From the NCBI RefSeq assembly GCF_052324685.1, contig NC_135211.1, forward strand, positions 1,897,105 to 1,961,104: 64,000 nucleotides of DNA, given 5' to 3'. The notes beneath the pieces are model-generated. The model was given only the letters and a program-made list of their open reading frames with translations. It was not told the DNA's origin and searched no databases. The translations under genes were made by a program, and so were the position numbers. Numbering within the stretch: position 1 is the stretch's first letter; the number at the start of each line of letters is the position of its first letter. Source of the DNA: Brachyhypopomus gauderio (taxonomy: Eukaryota > Chordata > Actinopteri > Gymnotiformes > Hypopomidae). Below, piece by piece: positions 44,197 through 56,576 of this stretch.

Positions 44197-45563
44197 CAGG
44201 AGTGGCCAACCCGCGGCTCGCGAGCCGCATGTGGCTCTTTGCCTGGTTTCATGCGGCTCCCCAGCCGGTCCGCGGGCTCACCTGCACAAACGGGGCGACA
44301 CACTGCTACATTTTCGTTGTGCGTGGTTTGTTTACAAGCCTAGCGAGCCGCTAATACTTTTAAAACCGGCGTAGTGGAAAACACTCATTTGACTGTCTTC
44401 ACAGCTAATAATTCTGTTAATAATACACTCGCCGCCCCCCCCCGCTCAACAAATTACACTCGCCACTAGGGGTGACCTGCGATAGTCGCTGATTCGACTA
44501 TAGTCGACTATACCCCCTAGTCGACTATGAACGTCATAGTCGAATGTACCATTCTAACTGCATGGCGGTGCCCAAGGATGCTGCTAAGCATTAGTTGTTA
44601 CATGAAATGTCTTGTTTTTGTTATATATAGCCTTTTGTGAAATAAAATCATCCTAATATCTGTTAATAAATATTTAAAAATGATGTTTGCGCATTAACAA
44701 TAGGCATCTTCCTTACTACACATTAATAAATCACACTCTGCAGTAGCACCATCCAAACGAGCGGAGCTGAACACGCAAAACAATACGCAGCATCTGCCGA
44801 GATTATAACTGCTACTAAAAAACTTTCAAAGTATTTTGAAAAAGATAAAGATGAATCAAAGAAAGTAAAGTGCTAGTTATGTCATCAACGTCTTTCATTT
44901 CGCACGACAACAACCAACATGGCATAAAACGCGTAAGGCGAAAAAATACTTTTTGTTTCGGTCGTGTCGTCTCGTCGCGGTGCGTCTCGGCAAGTAGGCC
45001 TATAAACATTTTTTGATGTTGTTTGCTTTTAAACCCCGTTACTTGAACCTTTCCTTATACTTTTTTGCTGTTGTGTAGCAATTTTTTTTATATTTTCAGG
45101 CAGGCATATTTTATTTAAAATATTTTTGACATTTTGCACACTGCCTGTCTGACAGTTCGATATGCGCAATGCGCACTGACGGTTAATGTTCTCTAACGTT
45201 TCATAAAAAAATAAATAAGTAAATAAATAAAAGCTGAATAAAGCCAACCTACCGTGTTTATTCATTTATCTGAGTGTTTTAGGTTTTTACTTTGAAGAGG
45301 AAAAAAGTCCTGAATGAGAACGGGATCCCGTTTAAGGTGCTCTAAATAAAAAAAAATAAAAATAAACCCGATTCGACTATTAGTCGACTAAAGGGAAAAG
45401 CTGACGAATCAGATTCGACTATGAAAATCCTTAGTTGAATACACCCCTACTCGCCTCACCCTTCCCCCCTCAACAATCTACACTCGCCCATGTATGATGT
45501 GGCTCTTTTCCGTAACACAGTAAGAAAAGTGGCTCTTGGTCTATGACTGGTTGCCCACCCCTG
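44197..45563. mobile_element. Non-autonomous hAT containing another hAT
   Basis: It begins CAGGAGTGGCCAACC and ends GGTTGCCCACCCCTG. CTCTAGAA is duplicated at 44189-44196 and 45564-45571. Without the inner element it is under 400 bp and has no coding region. Confidence 0.93.
44467..45449. mobile_element. Inner hAT (983 bp)
   Basis: It starts TAGGGGTGACC and ends AATACACCCCTA. Octamers CTCGCCAC and CTCGCCTC differ at one base. GACTATAGTCGACTA-type palindromes lie near both ends. On +, AKKVKC-like frames around 44820-44930 (KYFEKDKDESKKVKC, LSFRTTTTNM) look like a BED-finger remnant with a stop at a Lys codon. Confidence 0.85.
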
Positions 45564-45924
45564 CTCTAGAAGCTGCTGATATGGTGCTGTTATGTGCATT
45601 GGTGAAGGCTAGCTCTTCCACTTTTCTTTACTCCGAGTGCTGTAAGTGTGCCAAATCAGGGAATAGATACTGCTGAGTTCCAGTACATTGAACTGGCTGC
45701 AGTCTTCTTGGCCACCGTCTCAACCCGTGCCAAAGGGAGGTATTAGCCTAGGGCAGTTAGCCCTAGCCCACGGAGCTTTGAGAAGTTCTACTGACCCGTT
45801 TATGACAGGGGTACGCAGTCAGATAAACTTGGGCTATGTTTACTACTGATTCATGAAATTAGTAAATCAGGTAAACTCTGTTTTGCATCTGAAAGTCAAG
45901 CAAGGGGACTGGGAATTGACTCAC

Positions 45925-46021
45925 CTACTGTGTATGCAGCCATTAGAAACCCAGCTGATCCTGCCAATATTTGGAAATCCTGTGCTCTGGTTTTATGTGC
46001 AATGAGACCTATTCTGGTGAT
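45925..46021 (-). CDS. hoga1: HOGA1 exon 5
   Basis: The exon lies between a GGTTAG acceptor and a GTGAGT donor. It encodes [20 protein letters not shown] and [12 protein letters not shown], plus the first base of a Gly codon. AGSAGFLM is the conserved active-site loop region of the aldolase barrel. It is separated from exon 4 by only 274 bases, the one short interior intron left free of transposons. Confidence 0.93.
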
Positions 46022-46295
46022 CTAACCATTGCAAATGAGAAAGGGCAGAAGACATTAAAAACATTAATGGATTTGTATTATTAGTTTAAAATATATGACG
46101 TATTGCGGCCTACAAAGCAATTCTAGTGCTGTGCAATGATAAATGGTCACTAGAATATTCTAAAATGATTCTCTAAAAAAATCTAATTAATGTGTTGTTC
46201 TATTCTCGCTTTCCCAATGTGATCATTTTGCATTTCATATGGTACTTGTTAGAGAACTTTAGAGAAAAAGTATTAAATAAAAAAGTGTCTCTCAC

Positions 46296-46430
46296 ATCTC
46301 CTCCACTGTCCTTGATACCAATTATATTTGGATGCTGGGATAACTTGACCACTGCGCTCAATGGTAGATCCAGAAAGGTGCTGGCGGGCACATTGTAGAG
46401 GACAACAGGTACAGGGCTGGAGTCTGCCAC
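46296..46430 (-). CDS. hoga1: HOGA1 exon 4 with Schiff-base lysine
   Basis: The exon has 45 complete codons, [19 protein letters not shown] through [13 protein letters not shown]. The Lys of IKDSGGD is the Schiff-base residue of the DapA/HOGA aldolase family, and the Tyr of YNVP is the proton-relay tyrosine. Both are present, so the enzyme should be active. The acceptor is CTACGTAG and the donor GTGAGA. Confidence 0.95.
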
Positions 46431-47069
46431 CTACGTAGTTGGGTAAATAAACATATCAAAGGAGCAAACATAACATGAAAATGTATGAATTTTCCATTTA
46501 TTAGAAGTAACGGCAGTGCAGCTAGTCAGTAGGGTGTGCTCGGGCGCCCTCCCAATAAATTATCCAGAGAATAAATGCTACTTAGACATATTAACTTTAA
46601 ATTAGGGTTCACACACATAGCGTAGTGTGGGAAACCTATTTTTGCTCTGATTTTTAAGGTTCACACACAGTGTGGGAACTTTGCGCAAGTTCACCAGGAC
46701 CACACACACCTATAGGGACTCACATTGGCCTGATAGTGGTGCTATAGCATACCATGTTACTTTTTGGCCAATATCTCCCACACCGTAAGTCATAGAAACA
46801 AAATTCCACTTGTTTTGCATTCCTTGGCCAAATTCAATAGGACTACTACTATACAGCCATTAAACTCCACCCACTTAGATTTTTTTACTAATTAGCATAA
46901 TATGCAAAACTTGGGTTTTCATGTGATCACCACAATCTTGGTATCAAACACCTCAGAAGAATCTCATTATCAATAATTTTGAACAAAATTGGGACATTTG
47001 CATACAGTCTGGTTGTCACATGTCAATCAATAGCTCTGAGGCAGGGCCTAATATTTACTTTAGGATCTA
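46431..47069. other. Intronic, unclassified repeat-like sequence
   Basis: Phrases such as ATATCTCCCACACCGTAAGTC and the TTGGCCAAATTCAATAGG stretch look like a dispersed fish repeat, into which the Tc1 at 47070 inserted; similar style resumes after 48690. I cannot name the family. Confidence 0.35.
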
Positions 47070-48687
<1,618 letters not shown>

Positions 48688-48689
48688 TA

Positions 48690-49590
48690 TATATCTCAGC
48701 AATGCTTTGACCGATCTTCAATTAATTGGGTTTGGCCATTTGACAGGCTTATCATAGATATTTACAGGTGAAACTGACATGGTATATCCATCTACACACC
48801 CCCTAAGACATATTCAAGTTGTATGTACTAGTACTATTTTTATACTAGAAATTCCAGAATTTCTCCTACATTGTTTCAGTTATCAATACAAAACTGAACT
48901 CCTATGATTCTATGCAGAAATCCTAGCAACTTTGTAAATACATGTGCTTTGCAAAAATGTACCAATTTTTCACTTATCAAATATGTATAATTTGTACTTT
49001 TCATACTAGTCCTAGCATTTTCACCTAAATCACACATTGTCATACTCAGCAGACTCTGAAATGCAAAGATCATGAATAAAATTCTAAGGTTTTCATTTAT
49101 ATTTTATATTTATATTTTTCATATGCATCAAAATGCTACCATCATAACACATCAAATTCACATTGCAATAACTCCGCCATAGTATGGTTGTTATGAAAAT
49201 TGACCTGCATATTCACATGACCATTGTAGTGATGTCTGCCAAGTTAGAGCCAAACCACAAACGGCTCTACAGTAAATATTTTCATTTTCCATACTGAGCA
49301 GTGCAGGGAGGAATCAAAAACTTCTAAGCCAGGCACCCTTCTTCATTCTCCGCACATTCCCCCAAAACTTCTAACACTTTAGAACCCATGGTTTCTGCCT
49401 CAGCCCCTCTCTATTTCACATGCACTCACAAAAACACAGGTTTCCCTATAGGATTCACATACACAATAACCCATTCCTTGCCATTACTCAGTTACTTCTG
49501 ATTGCTGCAGCCGTACATTGTTGGCCCCTACATGTATAACTATCTTCAAATATTTCTTATTGGCTAACAGTCTAAGGTTGTCACTAATGT
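48690..49590. other. No gene recognised
   Basis: AT-rich intron 3 sequence, probably the other half of the repeat interrupted by Tc1. No coding region or element end is clear. Confidence 0.35.
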
Positions 49591-50480
49591 CCGGTGCTCT
49601 GGCTGAAAGGCTCCATCTTAGGACCACTATTATTTACATTCTATATGCTACAATTGGGCATAGATATAAACAAACATGGTGTCACTACTATGCAGATGAC
49701 ACTCAACTTTACATCAGCCAAACTTGATGACAAACTCAGTTTAGGAAAAATTGAGGCCTGTATAACAGATGTTAAATGCTGGATGTCACTAAACTTCCTC
49801 TAACTTAATGGGGACAAAACGGAAGTTCTCCTTCTGGGCCCAAAGGCCGCAAGACAGAAAATACCAGATCTAATGCTAAATCTCGCAGACTACCCCATTA
49901 CTCCTGGCTCAGTAGTCAAAAATCTCGCCGTCATACTCGACTCTGCCCTATCATTTGATAAATACATAGCTAATACTACTAGGATAGCTTTTCTACATCT
50001 CCGCAACATTGGCAAGCAAAGAAATGCATTATCACAGCATGATGCAGAGAAATTGGTATATGCATTTGTTAGCTCCAGATTAGACTACTGTAACTCATTA
50101 CTGTCAGAATGCTCATTTATCAATCTAAATAACTTCAAATAGTTCAAAATGCTGCAGCCAGAGTTCTGACTAGAACTAGAAAATTTGATCATATCAGGCC
50201 AGTCCTCTCAGCGCTGCATTGGTTCCCAGTTAAATTCCGTATTAATTAAAAAAATTCTTCTACTGACTTATCTCCTATTATGAACCACCCATATCCACTA
50301 AGATCACAGGGTGCTGGCCTCTTATTAGTTTCAACAATTAATAAGGTAACAGCAGGGGGAAGAGCCTTTTCCTATAAGGCCCCCCAACTATGGAATAACC
50401 TTCCAGAATGTGTCCGGTACTCTGTCTCAATCTTTAAGTCTAGGTTGAAAATGTACTTATTTAGTTTAGCGTATGGTAAT
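49590..50480 (+). pseudogene. L2-like reverse transcriptase fragment
   Basis: Frames give [33 protein letters not shown] (in the shifted frame), CWMSLNFL, then SRLDYCNSLL, and VTAGGRAFSYKAPQLWNNLP followed by FKSRLKMYLFSLAY. It has several stops and shifts. It is followed by a (TAA)n tract and a CTTTATTTGTATAGCACC tail. Confidence 0.8.
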
Positions 50481-52453
50481 TATAATAATAATAATAATAA
50501 TAATCTTTATTTGTATAGCACCTTTCATACATACATGTAACTCAAATGTGCCTCCTTAGATAAAGGTACAGATCCAGGGGTTCATGGTGGAGGGTTTTAT
50601 GGTGAACTGGGGCAAACTGAGTGTGTGTGGGGGAAAAGGTTTATTGACAGTGTAGTGGAAAGGATCAATGCATAAGCTGAGCCTATGAGATTTGAACATT
50701 GTGATCTGTGGTTGATATAAACTCATCACTTATCATCTTTCATGTACTCAGTATGACCGTATTTTCCAGACTATAAACCGCTACTTTTTCCCCCCACGAT
50801 TGGAACTATGCGGCTTATAATGAGGTGCGGCTGTTCTGTAGATTTTTCTTCACCTGTCAGGGGGCGGAGCAGAAAGTAAATCAGGTCGTAGGTCAAAGAA
50901 GAATCAAAGAAGAAAGGGCTCATTTTCATTGAGCACATGCAAGCAGCAGGCACAATGGAGAATTTTTTTCAAACCAACGTGTGTTGTGCAGAATCCGACT
51001 CCCCTCGTTTGCACCTGTATAAAGACGCTACAGATGATATTCGGGAGTTACAGTGATTATAACTTAGTTCATTGAGCACTCTAGTTTTGTCCTAACTAGT
51101 TTGTGTTCTATTAATCAAATTTAAGCATATTCATGTATGCTTATGTGACCTCATATTCATGCCTGTCTGTGCATTATGTGTAATTTATTGTCCAAAATTG
51201 GAAATTAAGAATGGCTTAATGTGTAGAATGATAGAACAAAACTCATACTTATTTAGGCAGAGTAATACGAGTCCATTTATTTCGGAATAGGGAATTGTCT
51301 TTGTCTTGCATTGTGCTAGTCTGCCTTTCATCACCCATTAACTGGACCTTGGGGGAAAGGCAGTTGTCACAAGGCGCTCTCTCTCTCTCTCTCTCCCTTT
51401 CTCTCTCTCTCCCTTTCTCTCTCTCTTTCACCTCAAAGAACCTCCTGCCCAGACAGAGGTAATGAACATTCAGTAATCAAAGTCCAATGGTCAACGGCGT
51501 AGTAACCAATGAGTGCACTACGGTGACGTCTCTGAAAGTTAAAAATCCTTGCGTTTGTGTTGTCGTCAAACTTGCTTTCATTTTATGTAGCCTTTCAAGT
51601 CAAGTTCATATTCTTTTCTTAGTTAAATTAAAATTAATTCTATTTGGCTGACAGACATTGATTTTAGTTTAGTTTCGAATAATCCTCAGCAAGTCAACCA
51701 GTGCAACCAGGTTTGACTGCACCCCGCCAGATGCGACTGTGACATCACTGCTAAGTCTTCGTCATTTGGGCAGTATCAGCGAGGCTGGCTCCACGAGAGC
51801 TTAGCCACCGCCGGAGTAAAATGGATCATCGATAGATCCACCTTCACAACCTACCGGAACCGCACATGGAAGGGTCCTGCCTGGACCACAATAAGATGCT
51901 TAGAATTCACGTCCTGTTTTGGGGTTGCCAGTCTAATTTTTTGCCTACAAATATGTCTATCCCTCCCTAAAATCCGGTTTAGTAAATGTCGTCAACATTA
52001 GCCTCTGCCAGGATCATTTTTCTCTCTCTTTCTAATTTCTTTCAGACCTCAAGTCCCTACCTGGGTCCTACACTAGTTAAAGACGTCTTATGTTAGTCAT
52101 ATAATCCATTTAGAATCCAATGAGCATGGATAGTTGTTTACTATTCTTTGTTATTGTTTAAATTTCTGTTCTTTATTGTTCATTATTATATCTTTGGTTT
52201 AGATTAGTAGATTTACATATAGGTTTAGTTCCATTCTTGAGCCAACTCATTCCACATGTTATTCCTTATAATGCATCAGTTGTGATATTAAACATTCAAT
52301 TCATTATTTCTTCGTTCAAGTGCATTTGGGATTTCTTAAATTCTGGTTTTGTATTTTCTCTATGATTGTTTCTTTTTCATCAATTAAACTTTTTTTCTTT
52401 TATCCAGTGAACAATGCAGTAAAATAAATAAAGTATCAATATACACAACTTAC
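50481..52453. other. Intronic, no gene; possible DNA-transposon end
   Basis: ACCGTATTTTCCAGACTATAAA at 50757-50778 resembles the end of a widespread vertebrate DNA repeat. The rest, apart from the (TC)n below, is unassigned. Confidence 0.35.
51378..51428. repeat. (TC)n microsatellite
   Basis: Interrupted CT repeats in three blocks; the minus reading frame gives an Arg-Glu run, which is only the repeat translated. Confidence 0.9.
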
Positions 52454-52581
52454 CTGTGTATAGTGGTCAATGAGTGCACGGTCATCCATCCTACCATGAT
52501 AAAAACATGGTGTCACTACCAACACGCAGTCAGCACCCGCATTGGCCATGTTTTCAGTCATTTGGATTGTTGCTCTGGTAG
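52454..52581 (-). CDS. hoga1: HOGA1 exon 3
   Basis: The exon starts after TTTTCTTAG, completing a split Ser codon, and reads STRATIQMTENMANAGADCV then LVVTPCFYHGRMDDRALIDH and YTQ. The VVTPC(F/Y)Y segment is a barrel strand near the active site, and the GRM motif is typical of HOGA1. The donor is GTAAGT. Confidence 0.93.
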
Positions 52582-53805
52582 CTAAGAAAATAGAATTGGT
52601 TTAAGAAGTAACTTTAGACTTTCATTCAATCATTTTAACACATGGCATTTTGATGTAAACTGTGTCATCACATCTAAAAAGCTAACAAATGGTAATAAAA
52701 ATATCTATTTAAAAATAAAATTAAAATAGCTGCAAATAGAAATCCAAGATCCAAGGAGAGAAGCAATCATGGGTTTTTGCTGCTGTCAAACCAGCTAATA
52801 ATGACAACATAAATTCCCATAAATTAAAATATACATCCTAAATAAAAACCTAATCAGTTGAGACTGGGAGTTGAACCCAGGTTCTATTACCTTCACAACA
52901 CAACAGTCCCACTGGGCCACAGAGTGTAACTTACAGATGAAAAACAGAGAGAAATATCACCTCCATTTCCTATTGATGCAGGAAAAATAAATAAAGGACA
53001 CCAGGGGAAAACTGGCTCTCTCAGGAAGGATCAACTTAAGAACAGACTAATTTCCCAAATAAGATCAATAACCGGAAAACAAAAGAGCAAAATATACTCC
53101 CTTTAGATTCCAGGGACGACTCCAGGGAGATCAAACGTAGGAAAAACAACTTGAGGAGGAAAGGAAGAACTCAAGTAGAGAGAAAGGAGCTCAAGGGAAA
53201 ATCCACCAGGGCACCTACCAAGAATTACCAGCCAGTCTGAATGTCAGAACACTGAACAAAAGACTCAACAACGCGAGTCTGATTTCCCAGGCTCTTTAAA
53301 GCTTGGCCACAAAGCTTCATACTGTTTATATATATATACACCATTTTGGTCCGGATCCGGACCTTGGTCTGCCTATTAGTGACCTGTGTTCTAGACCAAC
53401 TGAATGTATGTCCAGTATGTCTGGGAGGGGTTGTCAATACTGCTGAAGCTTTATCGCCATTCACAAAATGATGTGTCTCACACCACATCTCATTTAGGGG
53501 GGCCTTAGGCGAAGGGCCAAGGATGTTGTGATTGGGCTCTGCCCCCACCCCAGAACAGCCTCTGGCCATAATTAATCTCTTAATGGCTGTGCTGTCCTTC
53601 AGTCCATTCTTCTCCATCCACAGGTAGGATTGTCAGCCACCTCTGCTACCTGTTGGTGGTATAGTCTACAAAGGGGCTTATCCTGCCATGGAACCTTCTT
53701 TGCTTCTGTATGTCCCCTATTCCTCTGAGACACAGCAGTCAGAATTCCAGCTGACTCCTTATTTCTTAAATATTGCTGATACAGTTTTGAGATATGCCTT
53801 TACTA
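52582..53805. other. Intron 2 start; hAT end scrap, otherwise unassigned
   Basis: GGTCCGGATCCGGACC at 53349-53364 resembles the sequence at 29170-29195 next to a hAT terminus. A tRNA-like segment lies at 52859. No gene was recognised. Confidence 0.4.
52859..52930 (-). pseudogene. tRNA-like segment (pseudogene or SINE head)
   Basis: On minus, TGGCCCAGTGG resembles an A box and CTGGG-TTCAACT-CCCAG is a perfect T arm with B box. The anticodon stem does not pair, so no functional tRNA is claimed. Confidence 0.4.
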
Positions 53806-53851
53806 ATTCTGATGTTACAGGTTACAAATGTCAAAGCATTCATGTTCCCAT

Positions 53852-54203
53852 TGTAACGGTGACAGCTCCGGACCCTTCCCTGTGGGCGTGTCATTATGTC
53901 GTCTGCGTGCAGTTATGTCCATGTTAGTAGTTCCGTGGGTGTGGGTTGTTTGTGAGCGTGTTCGTTTGTTACACCTGTGCCTTGTCTCGAGGTCACGTGG
54001 GTCTGTGTAACTCACCTATTTAATGTGCGTTCGCGCAGTGTCGTGTGCTCGTCTTTGTCTAAAGTTCATGCCTGTGCAAACATCGCGTCAGCGTGCTTGC
54101 TCCGCTAGTGCTGGACTTTACGTGTTTGTGTTCATTAAATGTTAAGTGTGCATCGCAAAACGCTAGTTGTGTCTCGTCCTTCCTCTCACACACCAGCGTC
54201 ACA
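53852..54203 (+). repeat. 5' LTR (352 bp)
   Basis: It starts TGTAACGGTGACAGC and ends CAGCGTCACA. A CTATTTAATG promoter-like box lies near 54015 and a CATTAAATG signal near 54132. No TGG primer-binding site is evident right after it. Confidence 0.93.
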
Positions 54204-54222
54204 GAAAGACGAGCCTCTATAG

Positions 54223-55584
54223 ATGCCCGGATACGCCAAGCGTCCAAAGGGGAAGAAAAACCGACATCACCACGGTACTTCCCCAGTGCGGCGGCGCGAT
54301 GTCCCCGTCACCGAGCAGACCATGGAGCAGGACCCGTTCTGCGCGTACATGCTCTGCGCAGCGCGGGACGCGGAGGATGCAGAGACGGCGGAACACTTCC
54401 GTCAGACTGCGGTACGCGTGTGGAGGGAGAGAAAGAACCCCGCGTCCGTGGAACTGCCACCCCGTGCAACGGGCACCTGCGAAAGAGAGGAAGACAGCGC
54501 ACTTCTCCCAGTCTTCCCCGAGGAGGAGGAGACCGGTGAGCCATTTCTGGTGGGTACGGGCGCCTTGTCCCTCACCCCTCCCGAGGATGAGTTCGGGGAA
54601 ACGGACTCTCCAGGCAAGGAGGAGGACGAGACCTACCCCCCGTCGGAGTGTTCAGAAGCCACCCTGGACTACGGCAAGGCGGAGGAAGACGACGAGACAT
54701 ACCCCCCATCGGTGTGTTCCGAGTCTACTCTAGACTACGGGGAGGGTGATGAGGACACCAGCTCTCTTCCCTCCAGCCACACATTCTCCGCAGAGCGACA
54801 CGAAGCGGAGGTCGACGTCAGTCCTCCCCCTTCCGTATTCTCGGCTCCTACCGTATACTATGGAGAGGGGGAGGACGCCAGCCGCTCTCCGTCTGTGTGT
54901 TCATCACCCTTCGGGAGTGAGGACGAGAGCGAGGGGGTGGAGAGCGTCTCGGGACGTTCGGGGAGCACTGTGCACCTCAAGAAGGAGGTTCCCCGGTCCT
55001 CCTCAGCGGCAAGCAGCATGGCCTGGTCCCGCTGCCCGACCACGGAGGAATCCATGTCGCTGGGTTGGAGCGTCTCCGAGAGCGAGGAGGAGATGGAGAC
55101 GTCAGGGGGCGAGGCGAAGGCATCTTCAAGAGAGCAGGGGGGTCCTGGTGTAGCCAGCGCTCCAAGGTGGGTGCGTCACGTGCCCTTGGAGCCGCCGTGG
55201 ACACCAGCCGGCGCGCGGCGTAAAGCCAGGACTCCAGCAGCTCCCCGAGGGAAGCCCCCTGGAGCAAGGCCAGCGGGAGCCCCGAGCGACGCAACGCGCG
55301 CGCGGAGTCGGAACCCGAGGACCGGAGGGGCTCCGCAGCCTGTACCGCCTGCCGTGCCCGCCCAGCCTGCTTTCCCTGGAGGGATAGCACCACCGTGTGC
55401 GCTTTGGCAGGCAGCCGGAGCGATGCCATGGCTGCCTGTCCCTATATGTTTGTCTATTCCCCTGTGTCTCCCTAATTTCCTTTTCCCGTTCATTCCTCTT
55501 GTGTTTCATGTGCCAGTGTGTGTGTTTGTCAGCGTGCCATTGTTTAATGTTTTCTCCCCTGTCTTCCCAGGGAGGGTGTGCTAG
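54223..55584 (+). CDS. Gag-like or novel ORF (453 aa) of LTR element
   Basis: The only long ORF of the element starts 20 bases after the 5' LTR. The N-terminus is basic (MPGYAKRPKGKKNRHHHG). The centre is acidic and holds a repeated unit, DETYPPS(E/V)CSE(A/S)TLDYG, at about residues 136 and 157, with looser copies (PPPSVFSAPTVYYGEG, SPSVCSS) near 204 and 224. The region about 300-380 is basic and rich in Pro, Ala and Arg. The last 50 residues are strongly hydrophobic (LPVPICLSIPLCLP). There is no CCHC knuckle and no protease motif. I do not recognise it; a Gag role is inferred from position only. GC content is well above that of the surroundings. Confidence 0.7.
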   Translation: MPGYAKRPKGKKNRHHHGTSPVRRRDVPVTEQTMEQDPFCAYMLCAARDAEDAETAEHFRQTAVRVWRERKNPASVELPPRATGTCEREEDSALLPVFPEEEETGEPFLVGTGALSLTPPEDEFGETDSPGKEEDETYPPSECSEATLDYGKAEEDDETYPPSVCSESTLDYGEGDEDTSSLPSSHTFSAERHEAEVDVSPPPSVFSAPTVYYGEGEDASRSPSVCSSPFGSEDESEGVESVSGRSGSTVHLKKEVPRSSSAASSMAWSRCPTTEESMSLGWSVSESEEEMETSGGEAKASSREQGGPGVASAPRWVRHVPLEPPWTPAGARRKARTPAAPRGKPPGARPAGAPSDATRARSRNPRTGGAPQPVPPAVPAQPAFPGGIAPPCALWQAAGAMPWLPVPICLSIPLCLPNFLFPFIPLVFHVPVCVFVSVPLFNVFSPVFPGRVC

Positions 55585-55733
55585 AGTTGTTCGCGGCGGT
55601 TCCCGCCGTCGGGGGTGACGGCTCTCGGAGGCTCGTGATCCCGGCGGCTCCGGACCTGCCCCGTCGGTGTGGGTTCGGGGCTTCCCAGCTGCGCGGGACG
55701 CTCCGGGAGTAGCGAGCCCCTGGCGGAGGGTTC

Positions 55734-56064
55734 TGTCACGGTGACAGCTCCGGACCCTTCCCTGTGGGCGTGTCATGACGTCGTCTGCGTGCTGTTATGT
55801 CCATGTTTGTTTGTGAGCGTGTTCGTTTGTTACACCTGTGCCTTGTCTCGAGGTCACGTGGGTCTGTGTAACTCACCTATTTAATGTGCGTTCGCGCAGT
55901 GTCGTGTGCTCGTCTTTGTCTAAAGTTCATGCCTGTGCAAACATCGCGTCAGCGTGCTTGCTCCGCTAGTGCTGGACTTTACGTGTTTGTGTTCATTAAA
56001 TGTTAAGTGTGCATCGCAAGACGCTAGTTGTGTCTCATCCTTCCTCTCACACACCAGCGTCACA
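55734..56064 (+). repeat. 3' LTR (331 bp)
   Basis: It begins TGTCACGGTGACAGC and ends CAGCGTCACA, and is nearly identical to the 5' LTR except for a 21-base deletion after GTCCATGTT. Confidence 0.93.
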
Positions 56065-56089
56065 CCCATATACTGTATTATGTGAAAGC

Positions 56090-56092
<3 letters not shown>

Positions 56093-56158
<66 letters not shown>
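56093..56158. repeat. (TA)n microsatellite at palindrome centre
   Basis: About 33 TA units without interruption form the spacer between the palindrome arms. Its length in the assembly may be unreliable. Confidence 0.95.
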
Positions 56159-56161
<3 letters not shown>

Positions 56162-56447
56162 GCTTTCACATAATACAGTATATAGGAACATGAATGCTTT
56201 GACATCTGTAACCTGTAACATCAGAATGCTGAAATGTAGACATAAGCAGGCCAGTGAAAGGGCTTTGTCCGCCTGCCAAACTGCATAATTAGGTTTTATC
56301 AAAACCTCCATTCCTCCATTTTATAGTCTTTGTCATTTCTTTCCACATGATGGAAGTGGAAAAAGCACATATATACATATACATAACATTTGTACACACA
56401 AAAAACACATAGGCTATACACTAAAATCTTAAAGGTAAACAGCTCAC

Positions 56448-56576
56448 ATTCACAGCCAGAACCTGCCATCAGCAGCTTGGAATTGGGCAGATCCTGCTTA
56501 ACTCTCCTGACAACCTCTATCCGCTCTTCTGTTGTCAGATACGGATACTCCCCATTAGAGCCCTGAACCACAAGGC
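56448..56576 (-). CDS. hoga1: HOGA1 exon 2
   Basis: After a GACTGGCAG acceptor the exon completes a split Gly codon and reads [20 protein letters not shown] through [12 protein letters not shown], ending one base into the next codon before GTGAGC. QGSNGE carries the Ser-Asn substrate-binding pair, and the AGSGCE turn is conserved in vertebrate HOGA1. Confidence 0.95.

Larger units (their letters stand above)
53852..56064 (+). mobile_element. Single-ORF non-autonomous LTR retrotransposon (2213 bp)
   Basis: LTRs at 53852-54203 and 55734-56064 flank 1530 bases. CCCAT is duplicated at 53847-53851 and 56065-56069. By eye the LTRs differ at about six sites plus one 21-base deletion in the 3' LTR, so the insertion is young. 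A GGCGGAGGG purine tract lies just before the 3' LTR. No protease, RT, RNase H or integrase is present. A solo LTR of the family is at 12761. Confidence 0.95.
53806..56227. repeat. Long palindrome, left arm split by an LTR element
   Basis: Left arm 53806-53851 continues at 56070-56092, and right arm 56159-56227 is its complement (for example GATGTTACAGGTTAC against GTAACCTGTAACATC). A (TA)n spacer of about 66 bases sits at the centre, 56093-56158. Without the LTR element the arms are about 70 bases. It resembles a foldback MITE or a cruciform-forming AT repeat. Confidence 0.9.

Noticed and set aside
54167-54733. 188-aa and 148-aa ORFs overlapping the 453-aa ORF
   Set aside because: They are alternative frames of a GC-rich coding region. 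The 453-aa frame holds the acidic repeats and covers the whole interior.
56078-56311. Ile/Tyr repeat ORF
   Set aside because: It is the (TA)n microsatellite translated.
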